Below are positions 37,346 through 46,343 of a stretch of 64,000 nucleotides of DNA, in pieces. The notes beneath the pieces were generated by a model. The model did not search any database and had not been told where the DNA came from. It saw only the letters and a list, made by a program, of their open reading frames with translations. The stretch is from contig NZ_CP061171.1 of NCBI RefSeq assembly GCF_014692875.1, forward strand, positions 1,674,001 through 1,738,000, read 5' to 3'. The DNA is from Pedobacter riviphilus (GTDB lineage: Bacteria; Bacteroidota; Bacteroidia; Sphingobacteriales; Sphingobacteriaceae). The number at the start of each line of letters is the position of its first letter. Within the stretch, counting starts at the first letter, position 1. The position numbers and the translations under genes were made by a program.

Positions 37346-38233
37346 TTAAAATTTAATAGTCGCTGGTAGATATTTGGCCACAAGTGCCTTGTAATAGGGC
37401 TCAAGCTCTGCCCAGCTTTTTTGATTTGGATTTTTAGAATACAGGTCGTATGGGTTAAACAGGTTAACCCATTTAAACATTTCATGATCCTTTTCATTCA
37501 TCAGGTGATCGTAGGCATTTTCCCTGTGCTGTGAGTAAAAGGAATGGTAACGGAGCATGTATAAACCTGGCTCAGGGATGTAGGGCTTCATCATATGGTA
37601 CACATATTCATCATGGCCCCAAGACATATCTACATTATCCAACCCGCAATTTTGAGTATAAACACCCAATTTGGTTTGATAAATTTCATTGTTGTAATCG
37701 GGATTCTGACTGAAAAATTCCGGATAAACAATTTTGTCTGAATAGGCACAACCTACAGGGAAAGTATCGCCCACTACAGCCCACTGTGGCTCGCCGAACA
37801 AACAAAGTACTTTACCCATATCGTGAATCAAGCCTACCAATACCATCCAATCCGGGTGTCCATCATTTCTGATGGCTTCTGATGTTTGCAGCAGGTGCTG
37901 CATCTGGTCTAGATCGGTATCAGGATCAGAATCATCCACCAACTTGTTCAAAAAATCAAAAGCACTCCAAATTGGCATCTCTTGTTTGTCGAACTTTAAA
38001 TAATCTGCTTTTTTCTGTTTTACGAAATCGTATGTTTGATAAGTATGGTTTAGCCTGTAAAATTCTTTTACACTATCCTTTTCTGTTTCATCATAATTTC
38101 TGAACTGCTCTTCTTTTTTGTCAGCATTGATGTTTTTTGGATCTGGATAACGGATCAAAATATCCTCTTCCCACTGATCAAGGTTTTGCAACGGATTTTG
38201 GTTATCCTTTGCAGATGCGCTTTGGTTTCTCAT
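37346..38233 (-). CDS. Inositol oxygenase (MIOX family)
   Basis: A 295-residue HD-fold dioxygenase. Motifs match animal and fungal inositol oxygenases: the non-haem di-iron ligands appear in RNDGHPDWMVLVGLIHDMGK, then DMSWGHDEYVYHMMKPYI and LYMLRYHSFYSQHREN, and the C-terminus includes FNPYDLYSKNP (usual NxYDLYSK). The enzyme cleaves myo-inositol with O2 to D-glucuronate (EC 1.13.99.1, family knowledge). It is 63 bases upstream of the SusC gene on the same strand and divergent from the LacI gene. An operator-like site lies at 38336-38349 in its upstream region. Confidence 0.95.
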   Translation of the reverse strand: MRNQSASAKDNQNPLQNLDQWEEDILIRYPDPKNINADKKEEQFRNYDETEKDSVKEFYRLNHTYQTYDFVKQKKADYLKFDKQEMPIWSAFDFLNKLVDDSDPDTDLDQMQHLLQTSEAIRNDGHPDWMVLVGLIHDMGKVLCLFGEPQWAVVGDTFPVGCAYSDKIVYPEFFSQNPDYNNEIYQTKLGVYTQNCGLDNVDMSWGHDEYVYHMMKPYIPEPGLYMLRYHSFYSQHRENAYDHLMNEKDHEMFKWVNLFNPYDLYSKNPNQKSWAELEPYYKALVAKYLPATIKF

Positions 38234-38728
38234 AAGGCTAGAAATTGATTAGTTTAAAAATTTTAGTTGGTTAACTAGGTTAAAGTTGAGTTTTTGAAAG
38301 CTTAAAATTTTATGTTTTGCCAACTTTATTTACTTAAACGATTACGTAAATCCTTGTCTAGAATTGCGGAATATGAATTAAAATGTTTAAATTTAAATAG
38401 TTGATATAGGTTTTTGATCTCGCAGATGGCCCTTTTCTGCCTAAGGTGTTGGCGAGAGAAATACGCAAAAGAAAAAAAATAAACGTTGATATTACGATTA
38501 TTTCATATTTTCGTTTGCGGCCTGATATTTATTCAAATAGGAAAAGATATCGGCTTGCTTAATCAGCTAAATGTTTTGAACATCAACTTCAATGGTTATA
38601 TCCGTATAGCCAAAAAGCTGCTGTTTTTGATTAAGATGCTGGTAAAAAAGAGGAAGGCTTTGGTATATCGAATTCTCGCGGTAAAGGCCAGGTAAACCTC
38701 AAAAAACTAACAAACAAATTTTAAAGAC
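38234..38728. other. Divergent intergenic region, inositol oxygenase / LacI
   Basis: A 495-bp AT-rich gap. It contains the operator-like site at 38336-38349. A 69-codon frame on the plus strand (38486-38695) has no recognisable domain and is not called. Confidence 0.55.
38336..38349. promoter_or_regulatory. Candidate LacI operator upstream of inositol oxygenase
   Basis: AAACGATTACGTAA differs by one base from the site at 39773-39786. It carries the central-CpG pattern common to LacI-family operators. It lies 103 bases upstream of the inositol oxygenase start. Confidence 0.55.
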
Positions 38729-39736
38729 ATGGCAGAAGCAGTTAATATTAAGCGGTTGGCTCAAGAGTTGAATATTTCAATAGCAACCGTTTCTAAAGCT
38801 CTTAACGACAGCTATGAAATCAGTTTAAAAACTAAAAATAGGGTGTGGACCTTGGCTAAGGAACTGAATTACACGCCAAATCCGGCCGCCAGTAACCTCC
38901 GGAGCAACAAAACCAAAACTATTGCCGTAGTTATACCCTGCGTAGCAAATAATTTTTTCTCCCTATCCATAATGGGAATTGAAGAAATAGCCAGACAGTA
39001 TGGTTACCATGTACTTATTTATCAAACCCATGAAAATATAGAAGCAGAAAAAGCCTTTACCAACAGTTTGTTAAACGGGCGGGTAGATGGCATTCTTACT
39101 TCAGTATCAAGCAGCGAATATAACAGTGAATATTATGCCAATCTGGTTAAGAAAATCCCTTTGGTATTTTTCGACCGGGTATATGAAAACCTGGATGCAG
39201 TTAGGGTAACTACTGATGATTATGAAATTGCTTTTCAGGCTACAGAACATTTAATTGAATGTGGCTGTACCAAAATTGCCTATTTATTTGGACTCGAAAA
39301 TCTTCCGGCGGGCAAGGCAAGGTTTGCAGGTTATCTGGATGCACTGAAGACACATGGAATAACTTTTATGGAGCAACTTGTTGTTAAATATCATGACGGT
39401 GAAGAATTTAACCTGCAGCAGATAAAGGAATTGCTTGGGAAGCATAAACCAGATGCACTTTTTTCTTCTATTGAAGAATTTATTATTCCTGCTTACCGCG
39501 CCTGCAGGGATTTGAGTTTACAGATTCCAAATGATGTTAAAGTACTCAGTTTTTCTAACCTGAGTACCGCTGAGCTTTTAAATCCTTCGCTTACTACAAT
39601 TTCGCAACCTGCTTTCGAAATTGGGCGTGAAGCAGCAAAATGTCTCTTCAAAATCCTTAACAACAAACAACTGGATGACGAACAGAATATCATATTGAAA
39701 TCGGTGCTGACCAAGCGCGAATCTACAGGCGGTTAA
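38729..39736 (+). CDS. LacI-family transcriptional regulator
   Basis: A 335-residue LacI/GalR protein. The N-terminal helix-turn-helix is NIKRLAQELNISIATVSKALND with hinge TPNPAASNLRSNKTKTIAVVIP. The periplasmic-binding-protein-like effector domain follows (FFSLSIMGIEEIARQYGY, LVFFDRVYENLDAVRVTTDDYE, LTTISQPAFEIGREAAKCL). It represses or activates sugar genes upon ligand binding. It lies between inositol oxygenase and a sodium/solute symporter, both of which carry the same candidate operator, so inositol or uronate is a plausible effector (inference). Confidence 0.95.
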   Translation: MAEAVNIKRLAQELNISIATVSKALNDSYEISLKTKNRVWTLAKELNYTPNPAASNLRSNKTKTIAVVIPCVANNFFSLSIMGIEEIARQYGYHVLIYQTHENIEAEKAFTNSLLNGRVDGILTSVSSSEYNSEYYANLVKKIPLVFFDRVYENLDAVRVTTDDYEIAFQATEHLIECGCTKIAYLFGLENLPAGKARFAGYLDALKTHGITFMEQLVVKYHDGEEFNLQQIKELLGKHKPDALFSSIEEFIIPAYRACRDLSLQIPNDVKVLSFSNLSTAELLNPSLTTISQPAFEIGREAAKCLFKILNNKQLDDEQNIILKSVLTKRESTGG

Positions 39737-39772
39737 GCGGATAAATCTATATTATTGTTGCCCGATGGGCGA

Positions 39773-39786
39773 AAACGTTTACGTAA
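39773..39786. promoter_or_regulatory. Candidate LacI operator upstream of the symporter gene
   Basis: AAACGTTTACGTAA lies 77 bases before the symporter ATG and 37 bases after the LacI stop. It matches the site at 38336-38349 in 13 of 14 positions. Confidence 0.6.
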
Positions 39787-39862
39787 TTAAATAATCGAAT
39801 TAAACCCTCAACATTGGGATTTTTTCTGATTTTTAGAAAAAACCAGATGTAAAAAAAACCTT

Positions 39863-41490
39863 ATGAACCACTTGTCTGCATTCGATTATGCTGTTTTTTT
39901 GATGTATTTTATTATTGTTTCGGCATACGGCTATTGGGTTTATAGGAGCAAGAAAAAAAACGTACGGATACCAAAGATTATTTTCTGGCAGAAGGCTCAC
40001 TCACCTGGTGGGCAATTGGTGCATCCATCATTGCTTCTAATATTTCTGCCGAACATTTTATTGGTATGTCGGGTTCGGGGTTTGCCATGGGGCTTGCCAT
40101 AGCCAGTTACGAATGGATGGCTGCCGCCACGCTAATTATTGTAGCTATATTCTTTCTGCCTATTTACATTAAGAACAAAATTTACACCATGCCACAGTTT
40201 CTGTCTAACCGTTACAATAATACGGTAAGTACATTAATGGCTGTTTTTTGGTTACTTGTTTATGTATTTGTAAACTTAACTTCCATTTTCTTTCTTGGTG
40301 CCATCGCTATTGAAACGATTACAGGCATTCCTTTTAATATATGTATTATTTTCCTGGCCATTTTTTCTGCCATTATCACCCTGGGCGGCATGAAGGTAAT
40401 AGGTTATACCGATGTAATACAGGTTTTTGTTTTAGTGGCAGGCGGACTGATTACCTGTTATATGGCGCTTAAACTTGTATCTGAGAAGTTAGATGCACCC
40501 AGTGTTTTGGCCTCGCTTCCTTTATTGCGCAGTGAAGCATCTGACCATTTTCATATGATATTTTCGAAAGGAGATAAATTTTATAGCGAATTGCCAGGTA
40601 TTGCCGTACTGCTAGGCGGTTTGTGGATCAATAATTTAAATTACTGGGGCTGTAACCAATATATTGTTCAAAGGGCATTAGGAGCCGATTTAAAGACTGG
40701 GCGCAACGGCTTAATATTTGCCGCATTTTTAAAATTACTTATTCCGGTAATTGTTGTTATTCCTGGTATTGCAGCTTATGTGCTTTATCAGCGTGGTTAT
40801 TTCCAATCCGAAATGCTCGATGCAGCCGGAACCGTTAAACCCGATCATGCTTACCCGGTACTCATGAATTTATTGCCTGCAGGGATAAAAGGACTGGCCT
40901 TTGCTGCGCTTACAGCCGCCATCGTAGCTTCACTTGCTGGAAAATGTAATAGCATTGCTACTATTTTTACACTGGATATTTACAAGAAGTTTATCAAGCC
41001 CGGAGCTTCAGAAACACGATTGGTTTCGGTTGGTCGCTGGTCTGTGGTTATTGCATCTTTAATTGCTATTGTTATTGCTCCGGCATTGCGTAGTTTCGAT
41101 CAGGTTTATCAGTTCATCCAGGAATATGTTGGCTTTATTTCGCCAGGTGTTTTTGCTATCTTTTTACTAGGCTTTTTCTGGAAGAAAACCACTTCGCGTG
41201 CAGCACTTATCGCTTCTTTATTAACCATCCCTTTATCAACTTTTTTTAAATTCCTGCCTACTATAACCAGCGGTGCTATTGCGCCGATTCCTTTCTTGAA
41301 CAGAATGTCGTGGGTATTTGTGATTATACTGGGTTTAATGGTTCTGGTAACATTAACCGATCCGAAAAGTAAAGATAATCCGCAGGGACTTGAAATTGAC
41401 AGTAGCATGTTTAAGGTTACTCCGGCATTTACCATCGCTTCGGTTATTATCTGCGGTATTCTTGCAGCACTTTATACCGTTTTTTGGTAA
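39863..41490 (+). pseudogene. Sodium/solute symporter (SSS family), one frameshift
   Basis: Two frames (39863-40102 and 40066-41490) form one carrier of about 543 residues. The first ends in frame after YWVYRSKKKN. One extra A in the A8 run at 39953-39960 restores KKKKRTDTKDYFLAEGSLTW, the normal SSS segment before helix 2. The larger part has SGSGFAMGLAIASYEWMAA, NISAEHFIGM and about 12 membrane helices. The family includes Na+/myo-inositol, glucose and galactose carriers; the neighbours suggest inositol or uronate (inference). Confidence 0.87.
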
Positions 41491-41544
41491 GTGAATCTTT
41501 ACTTAAGTCAGTTTATTGTACTTATTATTAATGAATTATAAAAA

Positions 41545-42963
41545 ATGAAGGTTAAAATTTTACTCTTTTTTGCGCTGTTGATTTCTTTCGGTGCACTGGC
41601 CCAAAATAAATTATATAATATTAAAAACTATGGTGCGGTTGGCGATGGTAAAACCAACGATGCAGCGGCTATCCAGAAAACTATTGATGCCTGTTCGGCA
41701 GCTGGAGGTGGACAGGTAGTTATACCAGCTGGTTATGTGTTTTTAACTGGCCCGTTTAACTTGAAATCGTTCATTGATTTAAGGGTGGAAGGTGGTGCCA
41801 AGTTACTGGCAAGTCCTGACGAAAAGCTGTATACCCAAAGTGCTTTTAGAGAAAATAAAGGCGAGGGTACCATCTGGATTGGTGGAGAAAAACTTGAACA
41901 GGTAAGCATTAGCGGAAGCGGTGTAATTGATGGAAACGGGATTTCGTTTATGGGGGAGGAGCTTAGCGACTCCTATGTGTTAAAACCCTTTAATATTGTA
42001 GATCCCCGGCCGCATCTGCTTACTTTGATCGGTTGTAATAAATTGAATATAGATGGGGTAACTTTTCAGAATTCAGCGTACTGGACAGTTCATTTGGTTG
42101 GCTGTAATGATGTATCGATATCGAATATAACGTTATTAAACAGTATAAAGATCCGTAATAGTGATGGCATCGATCTAGACCACAGTAAAAACGTTCGGAT
42201 TACCAATTGTTTTATCGAATCGGGCGATGATTGTATCTGCTTAAAGAACAGGCGCGAGTTTGAAGAATATGGTGCCTGTGAAAATATTGTGATCAGTAAC
42301 TGTACCATGACTTCCAGCTCGTGCGCCATCAAAATAGGTTCTGAAAATATGGACAGGATCAGTAACGTACTTATCAATAATTGTAATATCAGGAAGAGCA
42401 ACCGAGGCATTGGTATTCAAAACCGTGATGAGGGTACAGTAAATAATGTGATTTTCTCCAACCTGTTTATCGAGTCGAAACTCTTTTCGGATGTATGGTG
42501 GGGCAAGGCAGAGCCGATTTATATTACCGCTTATCCAAGAGCAACCAGCAACAATAAAGACGCTGGCTGGCGTTTGCCGAAGGGGCAAACCAAAGGCAGG
42601 GTTGGAGCGGTTAAAAATATTTATTTCAGTAATATCCGGTGTACTGGTGAAAGTGGTGTGTACATCAGTGGCGAAAGTCCTGATAAAATTTCTGATATCT
42701 ATTTTGACCAGGTTAGTGTTTACCTTGATAAAACAACAAAAGAAGCAGGTGGAGTATATGATCGTAGGCCAAGCAATGTTGAAGGACTCGTTAAAAGTGC
42801 AATTGCAGGATTTTATTTTGAAAATACCGGGTACATCAGCTTACTTAACAGCAATGTAGTATGGGGTACAAATAAGCCAGACTATGCTGGGAAAGCCTTA
42901 GAGGGAAAGAATGTTAGTAAAATTAAAACGGTTAACTTTAGCGAAACTACAGTGGGTAAATAA
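41545..42963 (+). CDS. Glycoside hydrolase family 28 (polygalacturonase-like)
   Basis: This 472-residue exported protein has a signal peptide (1-19, ending ALAQ), a PL-6-type start (NIKNYGAVGDGKTNDAAAIQ) and a right-handed parallel beta-helix. GH28 motifs are present: NSDGIDLDHSKNVRITNCFI (NTDG), ESGDDCICLK (catalytic Asp pair, G-DD-C), and SSCAIKIGSEN (S-G-H-G site, His not evident), then NRGIGIQNRDEG. These act as general acid and base in hydrolysing galacturonic-acid or rhamnogalacturonan bonds. The missing His in the third motif and Arg/Lys changes suggest an exo-acting or different uronic-acid substrate (inference). It is 54 bases downstream of the symporter, probably the same operon. 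Confidence 0.93.
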   Translation: MKVKILLFFALLISFGALAQNKLYNIKNYGAVGDGKTNDAAAIQKTIDACSAAGGGQVVIPAGYVFLTGPFNLKSFIDLRVEGGAKLLASPDEKLYTQSAFRENKGEGTIWIGGEKLEQVSISGSGVIDGNGISFMGEELSDSYVLKPFNIVDPRPHLLTLIGCNKLNIDGVTFQNSAYWTVHLVGCNDVSISNITLLNSIKIRNSDGIDLDHSKNVRITNCFIESGDDCICLKNRREFEEYGACENIVISNCTMTSSSCAIKIGSENMDRISNVLINNCNIRKSNRGIGIQNRDEGTVNNVIFSNLFIESKLFSDVWWGKAEPIYITAYPRATSNNKDAGWRLPKGQTKGRVGAVKNIYFSNIRCTGESGVYISGESPDKISDIYFDQVSVYLDKTTKEAGGVYDRRPSNVEGLVKSAIAGFYFENTGYISLLNSNVVWGTNKPDYAGKALEGKNVSKIKTVNFSETTVGK

Positions 42964-43018
42964 AAAACAGAGGCTTAATTTATTAGATAAAAGCCAATAT
43001 ATGTAGCATAAGAAATAG

Positions 43019-43339
43019 ATGTTAAAAAGGATAAACGTATTGGTTGATCTACCCGATTTTGGCACTATAGAGTTGCCCTTGGTTTATACAATGAGCATAG
43101 AAGGAAGTAAAAAAGGTACTTGTTTGGTCAACTGTAAGATAGTGCTTAGTGCCGAAAATTTGCCTGAATGGTTATTAACCACAACTTTTAGTATTGTTTA
43201 TAGCCGGGCGGAGGCTGAAAATGCAAACATTGTTTCAGTGAGTGCCGATAGCGGAACCACAAACCGCTATCATGAAATAATGCTGAGCATTGTATCGTCG
43301 TATATTAAGCTTAAAGAAGATCGTGTTGGTTTAAATTAG
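43019..43339 (+). CDS. Hypothetical protein, 106 residues
   Basis: Not recognised. The sequence is amphipathic with alternating strands (INVLVDLPDFGTIELPLVYTM and GTCLVNCKIVLSAENLPEWL) and a helical C-terminus. It has two Cys in LVNCKIVL and GTCLV, with no signal peptide. It sits downstream of the GH28 gene, 55 bases away, and converges with the XRE-like gene on the other strand. Confidence 0.5.
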   Translation: MLKRINVLVDLPDFGTIELPLVYTMSIEGSKKGTCLVNCKIVLSAENLPEWLLTTTFSIVYSRAEAENANIVSVSADSGTTNRYHEIMLSIVSSYIKLKEDRVGLN

Positions 43340-43373
43340 CTTCTGGTGGTAATTTAAGTTATAATTGCTTAAT

Positions 43374-43679
43374 TTATTGAAATTCAGCTTGTTGTTTAGT
43401 GTTCTTGGCCGGGATTTCAACCAATGCAGCATTAATTTCATTGATGGTTTTAATACTGAAAATATGTCGGCCCATAAACCATCTTTTGATTTCATCTGGA
43501 TTAATATCCAATATATAAGCAAGATCGTTTTCTGTCGAATTCTTTTCTGCAAGTACTTTTATGGTTTTATTAGCAACCTCGAGGTTTAGTTGTTCTAGTT
43601 TCTCAATTGCAGGATTTCCGGTTTCTTCCAACCAGATAGAAACAAAATCGTTTTCTTTCATTTTATTCTTTTTTACCAT
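43374..43679 (-). CDS. XRE-like helix-turn-helix protein
   Basis: A 101-residue protein with a helix-turn-helix in residues about 50-85: ENDLAYILDINPDEIKRWFMGRHIFSIKTINEINAAL. This resembles the XRE family pattern D-L-A-x-L-L-x-x-x-x-S-E-I-S-x-W-L-x-G. The first 45 residues (SIWLEETGNPAIEKLEQLNLE) resemble the leading helix of HigA/MqsA-type regulators. No toxin gene adjoins. A start at 43661 is also possible. Confidence 0.7.
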   Translation of the reverse strand: MVKKNKMKENDFVSIWLEETGNPAIEKLEQLNLEVANKTIKVLAEKNSTENDLAYILDINPDEIKRWFMGRHIFSIKTINEINAALVEIPAKNTKQQAEFQ

Positions 43680-43731
43680 TTAGCATAACAGCATGCTCAA
43701 CCAGCGATTATCCGTTTGGGCGGCAAATTTA

Positions 43732-43908
43732 ATGATTAGGCCCATTATTACAAACCAGAATCAAAAGAAAGATAATAATGCCGTTATTAGGGGTGTATGC
43801 TTAATTAACTGGATGATTGTACTTATCTTAGTGCTTAGTACAGCCAAAATTTATCCTAAAATAGGCTTCCTTTTCGATTATTTTTTTGGCCTTGCTTATA
43901 ATTTCTAA
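43732..43908 (+). CDS. Small membrane protein, 58 residues
   Basis: Starting at the ATG 43732 (MIRPIITNQNQKKDNN), the frame has a hydrophilic first part and one hydrophobic helix (INWMIVLILVLSTAKIY), then a Phe-rich end. An earlier ATG at 43693 adds 13 residues. No family recognised; coding status is moderate. Confidence 0.4.
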   Translation: MIRPIITNQNQKKDNNAVIRGVCLINWMIVLILVLSTAKIYPKIGFLFDYFFGLAYNF

Positions 43909-43931
43909 AATTTAAATTAAATCAATTGTAA

Positions 43932-44255
43932 ATGGCATCAGATCAGAAATTCGTAGACTTTATAATGGATCAGATCGATTATTCCGAACATGTTATCTAT
44001 AAGAAAATGTTTGGCGAATATGGTTTGTATTTTGATGGTAAGCTATTTGCACTTGTATGCGATAATAAGCTGTTTGTTAAGCCAACTTTAGCCGGCAGGG
44101 CGTATATAACAGATGTTGTAGAAGCACCGCCTTATCCGGGTGCAAAAAACCAATTTCTAATCGAGGAACGGTTGGAAGATCGCGATTGGCTAAAAAAACT
44201 GGTAAACATCACAGTAGCTGAACTGCCTGAACCCAAACCCAAGAAAAAGAAATAA
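43932..44255 (+). CDS. TfoX N-terminal domain protein
   Basis: A 107-residue protein of the TfoX-N type. It begins with a helix (FVDFIMDQIDYSEHVIYKKMFGEYGLYFDGKLFAL), followed by DNKLFVKP and PPYPGAKNQFLIEE, the standard pattern, and ends in a Lys-rich tail. This fold (Sxy-like) usually binds DNA or is of unknown role in Bacteroidota. It lies 24 bases after the small frame at 43732. Confidence 0.85.
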   Translation: MASDQKFVDFIMDQIDYSEHVIYKKMFGEYGLYFDGKLFALVCDNKLFVKPTLAGRAYITDVVEAPPYPGAKNQFLIEERLEDRDWLKKLVNITVAELPEPKPKKKK

Positions 44256-44417
44256 AGGCAGGGTTTAACTTTGTTTCTAATGCAGAGATTACTAAAAAAC
44301 TGGTTAGTTGTAGTAGTGGTACTTAAATTAAGTAACAAGCTTGTTTTATTGCCCTGAATTAACGGCTGCAGAGCTGACACAGGATTACTGTAGTATATTT
44401 TTAGCTATATTGGAACT

Positions 44418-46298
44418 ATGAAAAATTTATTCCTATTTCTATTATTATCACTTTCTCTTCGTCCTTTATTTGCACAACAAACGCAAAAACCGATGCTTTA
44501 TGGCAACAGTTGGATGGCCATTACCGGAAAGCCAATGGCGGCCACAGCGGGGGCAATGGTTTTTCAGCAAGGAGGAAATGCAGTTGATGCGGCATGTGCT
44601 GTGTTGGCAGCCACTTGCACCATGTGGGATACCCTGAGCTGGGGAGGAGAAACACAAGCGCTGATTTATAACCCGAATACAAAAAAGGTGATTGCCATTA
44701 ATGCAATGGGCGTTGCCCCAACCGGAGCTACCGTAGCCTTTTTTAAAGCTAAAGGTTATAGTTTCCCACCAGAATATGGCCCTTTAGCCGCCACTACACC
44801 AGGTACTCCCGGTGGGTTAATCTACATGTTGAGCAAATACGGGAGCATGAGCCTGAAGCAGGTTCTGGCGCCTGCCATGCACATGGCTGCAGGTTATGCC
44901 ATAGAAGCACAGGCGGCAAACAGTATGGAGCGCGATAAAGAATTGATTAAAACCTGGCCTTACAGTAAAAAAGTGCTGTTGCCGCATTTTGGCGAAAAAC
45001 GCGAAGCGCCAGAAGCAGGTGAGGTTTTTATTCAGAAAGATTTGTTGGCCACGTTAACCAAAATGGTTGAAGCAGAACAAGCGGCGCTGAAGAAAGGTAG
45101 TTCCCGACAGGAGGCATTAATGGCTGCTTATAATCGTTTCTATAAAGGAGATATTGGGCAAGAATTTGTTCGCGGAAGTAAAGAACAAGGTGGTTTAATT
45201 ACCATGGACGACCTTGCTAAATGGAAACCGCTTGAAGAAGAAGCACTACGTACCGATTATAAAGGCATTGAGGTATATAAATTAAAACAATGGACACAGG
45301 GACCGGTTTTGCTGCAAGCTTTGAATATACTAGAGAATTTTGATCTAAAGGCAATGGGATATAACAGCTCAAAATATATTCATACTGTTTATCAGGCAAT
45401 GAACTTGTCTTTTGCTGACCGTGATTTTTATTACGGCGATCCAAACCAAAATCCTGCTGAACCAATAAAAGGTCTGTTAAGTAAAGATTATGCCAAACAG
45501 CGTGCATCACTTATCCAGTTTGATAAAAATGATGCAAACATAGGTCCTGGCGATCCTTACCCATATGAAGGGAAGAAAAATCCTTACTTAAATCTGTTAA
45601 AAAGTAGAGGTTTTAACCTTGATACAGCTAAACGTAATTTTGCACCAAAGCACGACCTGGGCAACAATACGTCAAAAGAAATTTATGAAGACCGTTTATG
45701 GCGGGGAACAACATCCATCGAGGCTGCAGATAAAGCAGGTTGGGTGGTATCGGTTACCCCAAGTGGTGGCTGGCTTCCGGCCTGTATTGCTGGTAATACC
45801 GGTATTGGAATGAGCCAGCGTATGCAAAGCTTTGTACTCGATTCTACCCTAAACCCCTTTAATGTTGTCGCACCGGGCAAGCGGCCAAGAGTAACCTTGT
45901 CGCCTTCATTGTTTATCAAAGATGGTAAACCTTTTGTATCTGCCGCAGTTCAGGGTGGAGATACCCAGGATCAGAACTTACTGCAGTTTTTTTTAAACAT
46001 GGCAGAGTTCGGTATGAATGTTCAAAGGGCAACTGAAGCAGCGAACTTTAACACCAATCAGCTCTGGCTTTCTCTCGGTGGCACAAAAACGAGCGATAGA
46101 GAACCGAAGCCTGGTCAGATCTTGTTAAATGCCAATACTAAAGAGGAGGTGCGGACTGAACTGAAAAAAATGGGTTATACACTTAGTTTCTCAGAACGTA
46201 CCAGTGGCCCAATTAATGCCATTTATTTTGATTGGAAGCACAATAGTTTGCAAGGTGGCTCGAGTAACCATGGCGAAGATTATGGTATTGCCTGGTAG
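44418..46298 (+). CDS. Gamma-glutamyltransferase family protein
   Basis: A 626-residue exported Ntn hydrolase with a signal peptide (1-19, ending LFAQ). The large-subunit body has MAATAGAMVFQQGGNAVDAACAV and the tail of the small subunit has GKRPRVTLSPSLFIKDGKPF and GGDTQDQNLLQFFLN. The autocleavage and nucleophile site is GTTSIEAADKAGWVVSVTPSGG, with Thr 431 and 432; the usual third residue His (TTH) is Ser here. The fold transfers or hydrolyses gamma-glutamyl bonds. Bacteroidota members with TTS are common and their substrate is less certain than that of GGT proper. Confidence 0.9.
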   Translation: MKNLFLFLLLSLSLRPLFAQQTQKPMLYGNSWMAITGKPMAATAGAMVFQQGGNAVDAACAVLAATCTMWDTLSWGGETQALIYNPNTKKVIAINAMGVAPTGATVAFFKAKGYSFPPEYGPLAATTPGTPGGLIYMLSKYGSMSLKQVLAPAMHMAAGYAIEAQAANSMERDKELIKTWPYSKKVLLPHFGEKREAPEAGEVFIQKDLLATLTKMVEAEQAALKKGSSRQEALMAAYNRFYKGDIGQEFVRGSKEQGGLITMDDLAKWKPLEEEALRTDYKGIEVYKLKQWTQGPVLLQALNILENFDLKAMGYNSSKYIHTVYQAMNLSFADRDFYYGDPNQNPAEPIKGLLSKDYAKQRASLIQFDKNDANIGPGDPYPYEGKKNPYLNLLKSRGFNLDTAKRNFAPKHDLGNNTSKEIYEDRLWRGTTSIEAADKAGWVVSVTPSGGWLPACIAGNTGIGMSQRMQSFVLDSTLNPFNVVAPGKRPRVTLSPSLFIKDGKPFVSAAVQGGDTQDQNLLQFFLNMAEFGMNVQRATEAANFNTNQLWLSLGGTKTSDREPKPGQILLNANTKEEVRTELKKMGYTLSFSERTSGPINAIYFDWKHNSLQGGSSNHGEDYGIAW

Positions 46299-46343
46299 TA
46301 TATTGGTTTGATGAATAATTGGCGCTACATTTTTTATTCATAC

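Noticed and set aside
38486..38695. 69-codon plus-strand frame upstream of lacI
   Set aside because: Low-complexity hydrophobic and basic sequence without a known pattern, in the regulatory gap.
43374..43679. Toxin-antitoxin module with the XRE-like protein as antitoxin
   Set aside because: Neither neighbour (43019-43339 or 43732-43908) resembles a known toxin and spacing is not operon-like.
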